Below are positions 63,985 to 64,000 of a stretch of 64,000 bases of DNA, piece by piece. Origin of the DNA: Brevibacillus agri. GTDB taxonomy: Bacteria; Bacillota; Bacilli; Brevibacillales; Brevibacillaceae. Location: NCBI RefSeq assembly GCF_004117055.1, contig NZ_CP026363.1, positions 1,036,001 to 1,100,000 of the forward strand. The letters are read 5' to 3'. The notes beneath the pieces were generated by a model that worked only from the letters and a program-made list of their open reading frames with translations, was not told where the DNA came from and searched no databases. The number at the start of each line of letters is the position of its first letter. Positions within the stretch are counted from its first letter, which is position 1. The position numbers and the translations under genes are program-made.

Positions 63985-64000
63985 TTCCAATCGACAGCAG

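Overview
The window is chromosomal DNA of a Brevibacillus-type member of the Paenibacillaceae, close to B. brevis. This rests on the tandem pair of S-layer genes with the sequence hallmarks of the B. brevis middle and outer wall proteins (including two in-frame translation starts 31 codons apart), on SLAP-domain S-layer assembly proteins, and on a flagellar/competence backbone in Bacillus order (degS-degU, comFA-comFC, yvyF-flgM-flgN-flgK-flgL-yviE-fliW-csrA, hag-flaG-fliD-fliS-fliT, hpf-secA). No rRNA, tRNA or CRISPR array was seen.

Layout. 1-13 kb: 3' end of a tagO-like gene, a 1337-residue secreted SLH protein, yvyE (minus strand), a TolC-like secreted coiled-coil protein, then the two major S-layer genes behind a multi-promoter leader. 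13-21.5 kb: an accessory region with mirror symmetry. An Rpn/PDDEXK_2 gene, a ribbon-helix-helix gene and a tyrosine recombinase point inward from the left; a recombinase fragment, a small gene and a frameshifted Rpn paralogue point inward from the right. Between them lie an XRE regulator, a small operon ending in a truncated radC-like gene, and an internally deleted IS21-type element. 21.8-25.3 kb: an exopolysaccharide cluster resembling B. subtilis ydaJKM, with a GH8-like lipoprotein, a degenerate GGDEF protein that keeps the c-di-GMP I-site, a 47-residue membrane protein and a GT2 synthase. 25.4-27.6 kb: a YjjG-type HAD phosphatase, a Spo0E-family phosphatase and the decayed remains of a ger operon. 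28-34 kb: three tandem SLAP-domain proteins and a subtilase with C-terminal SLH domains. 34.1-35.6 kb: a SAM-I riboswitch and metK. 35.7-47.7 kb: a polysaccharide deacetylase, degSU, comF genes and late flagellar genes through fliW-csrA. 47.9-50.0 kb: an inserted three-gene module (XRE regulator, ImmA/IrrE metallopeptidase, PIN-like protein). 50.2-57.1 kb: flagellin, cap and chaperone genes, an IS3 orfA remnant, a YjfB-type gene and a MotA/MotB-like stator pair. 57.3-64 kb: a DnaA-box cluster, an amino-acid ABC binding protein and permease, a cold-shock protein, an HD-GYP phosphodiesterase, hpf with a sigma-H-type promoter, and secA.

The genes fall into two linked themes. The first is the cell surface: S-layer proteins, SLH anchoring, SLAP proteins, SecA, teichoic-acid initiation and exopolysaccharide controlled by c-di-GMP. 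The second is the motile/competent lifestyle switch: DegSU, ComF, the FliW-CsrA-Hag loop, stators, Spo0E and HD-GYP. In B. subtilis, as I recall, yvyE lies next to degS, so the surface and accessory block from about 5.4 to 36 kb appears to split that neighbourhood. The best candidates for something undescribed are the XRE/ImmA/PIN-like module, the mirror-image Rpn/recombinase region, and the TolC-like protein beside the S-layer operon.
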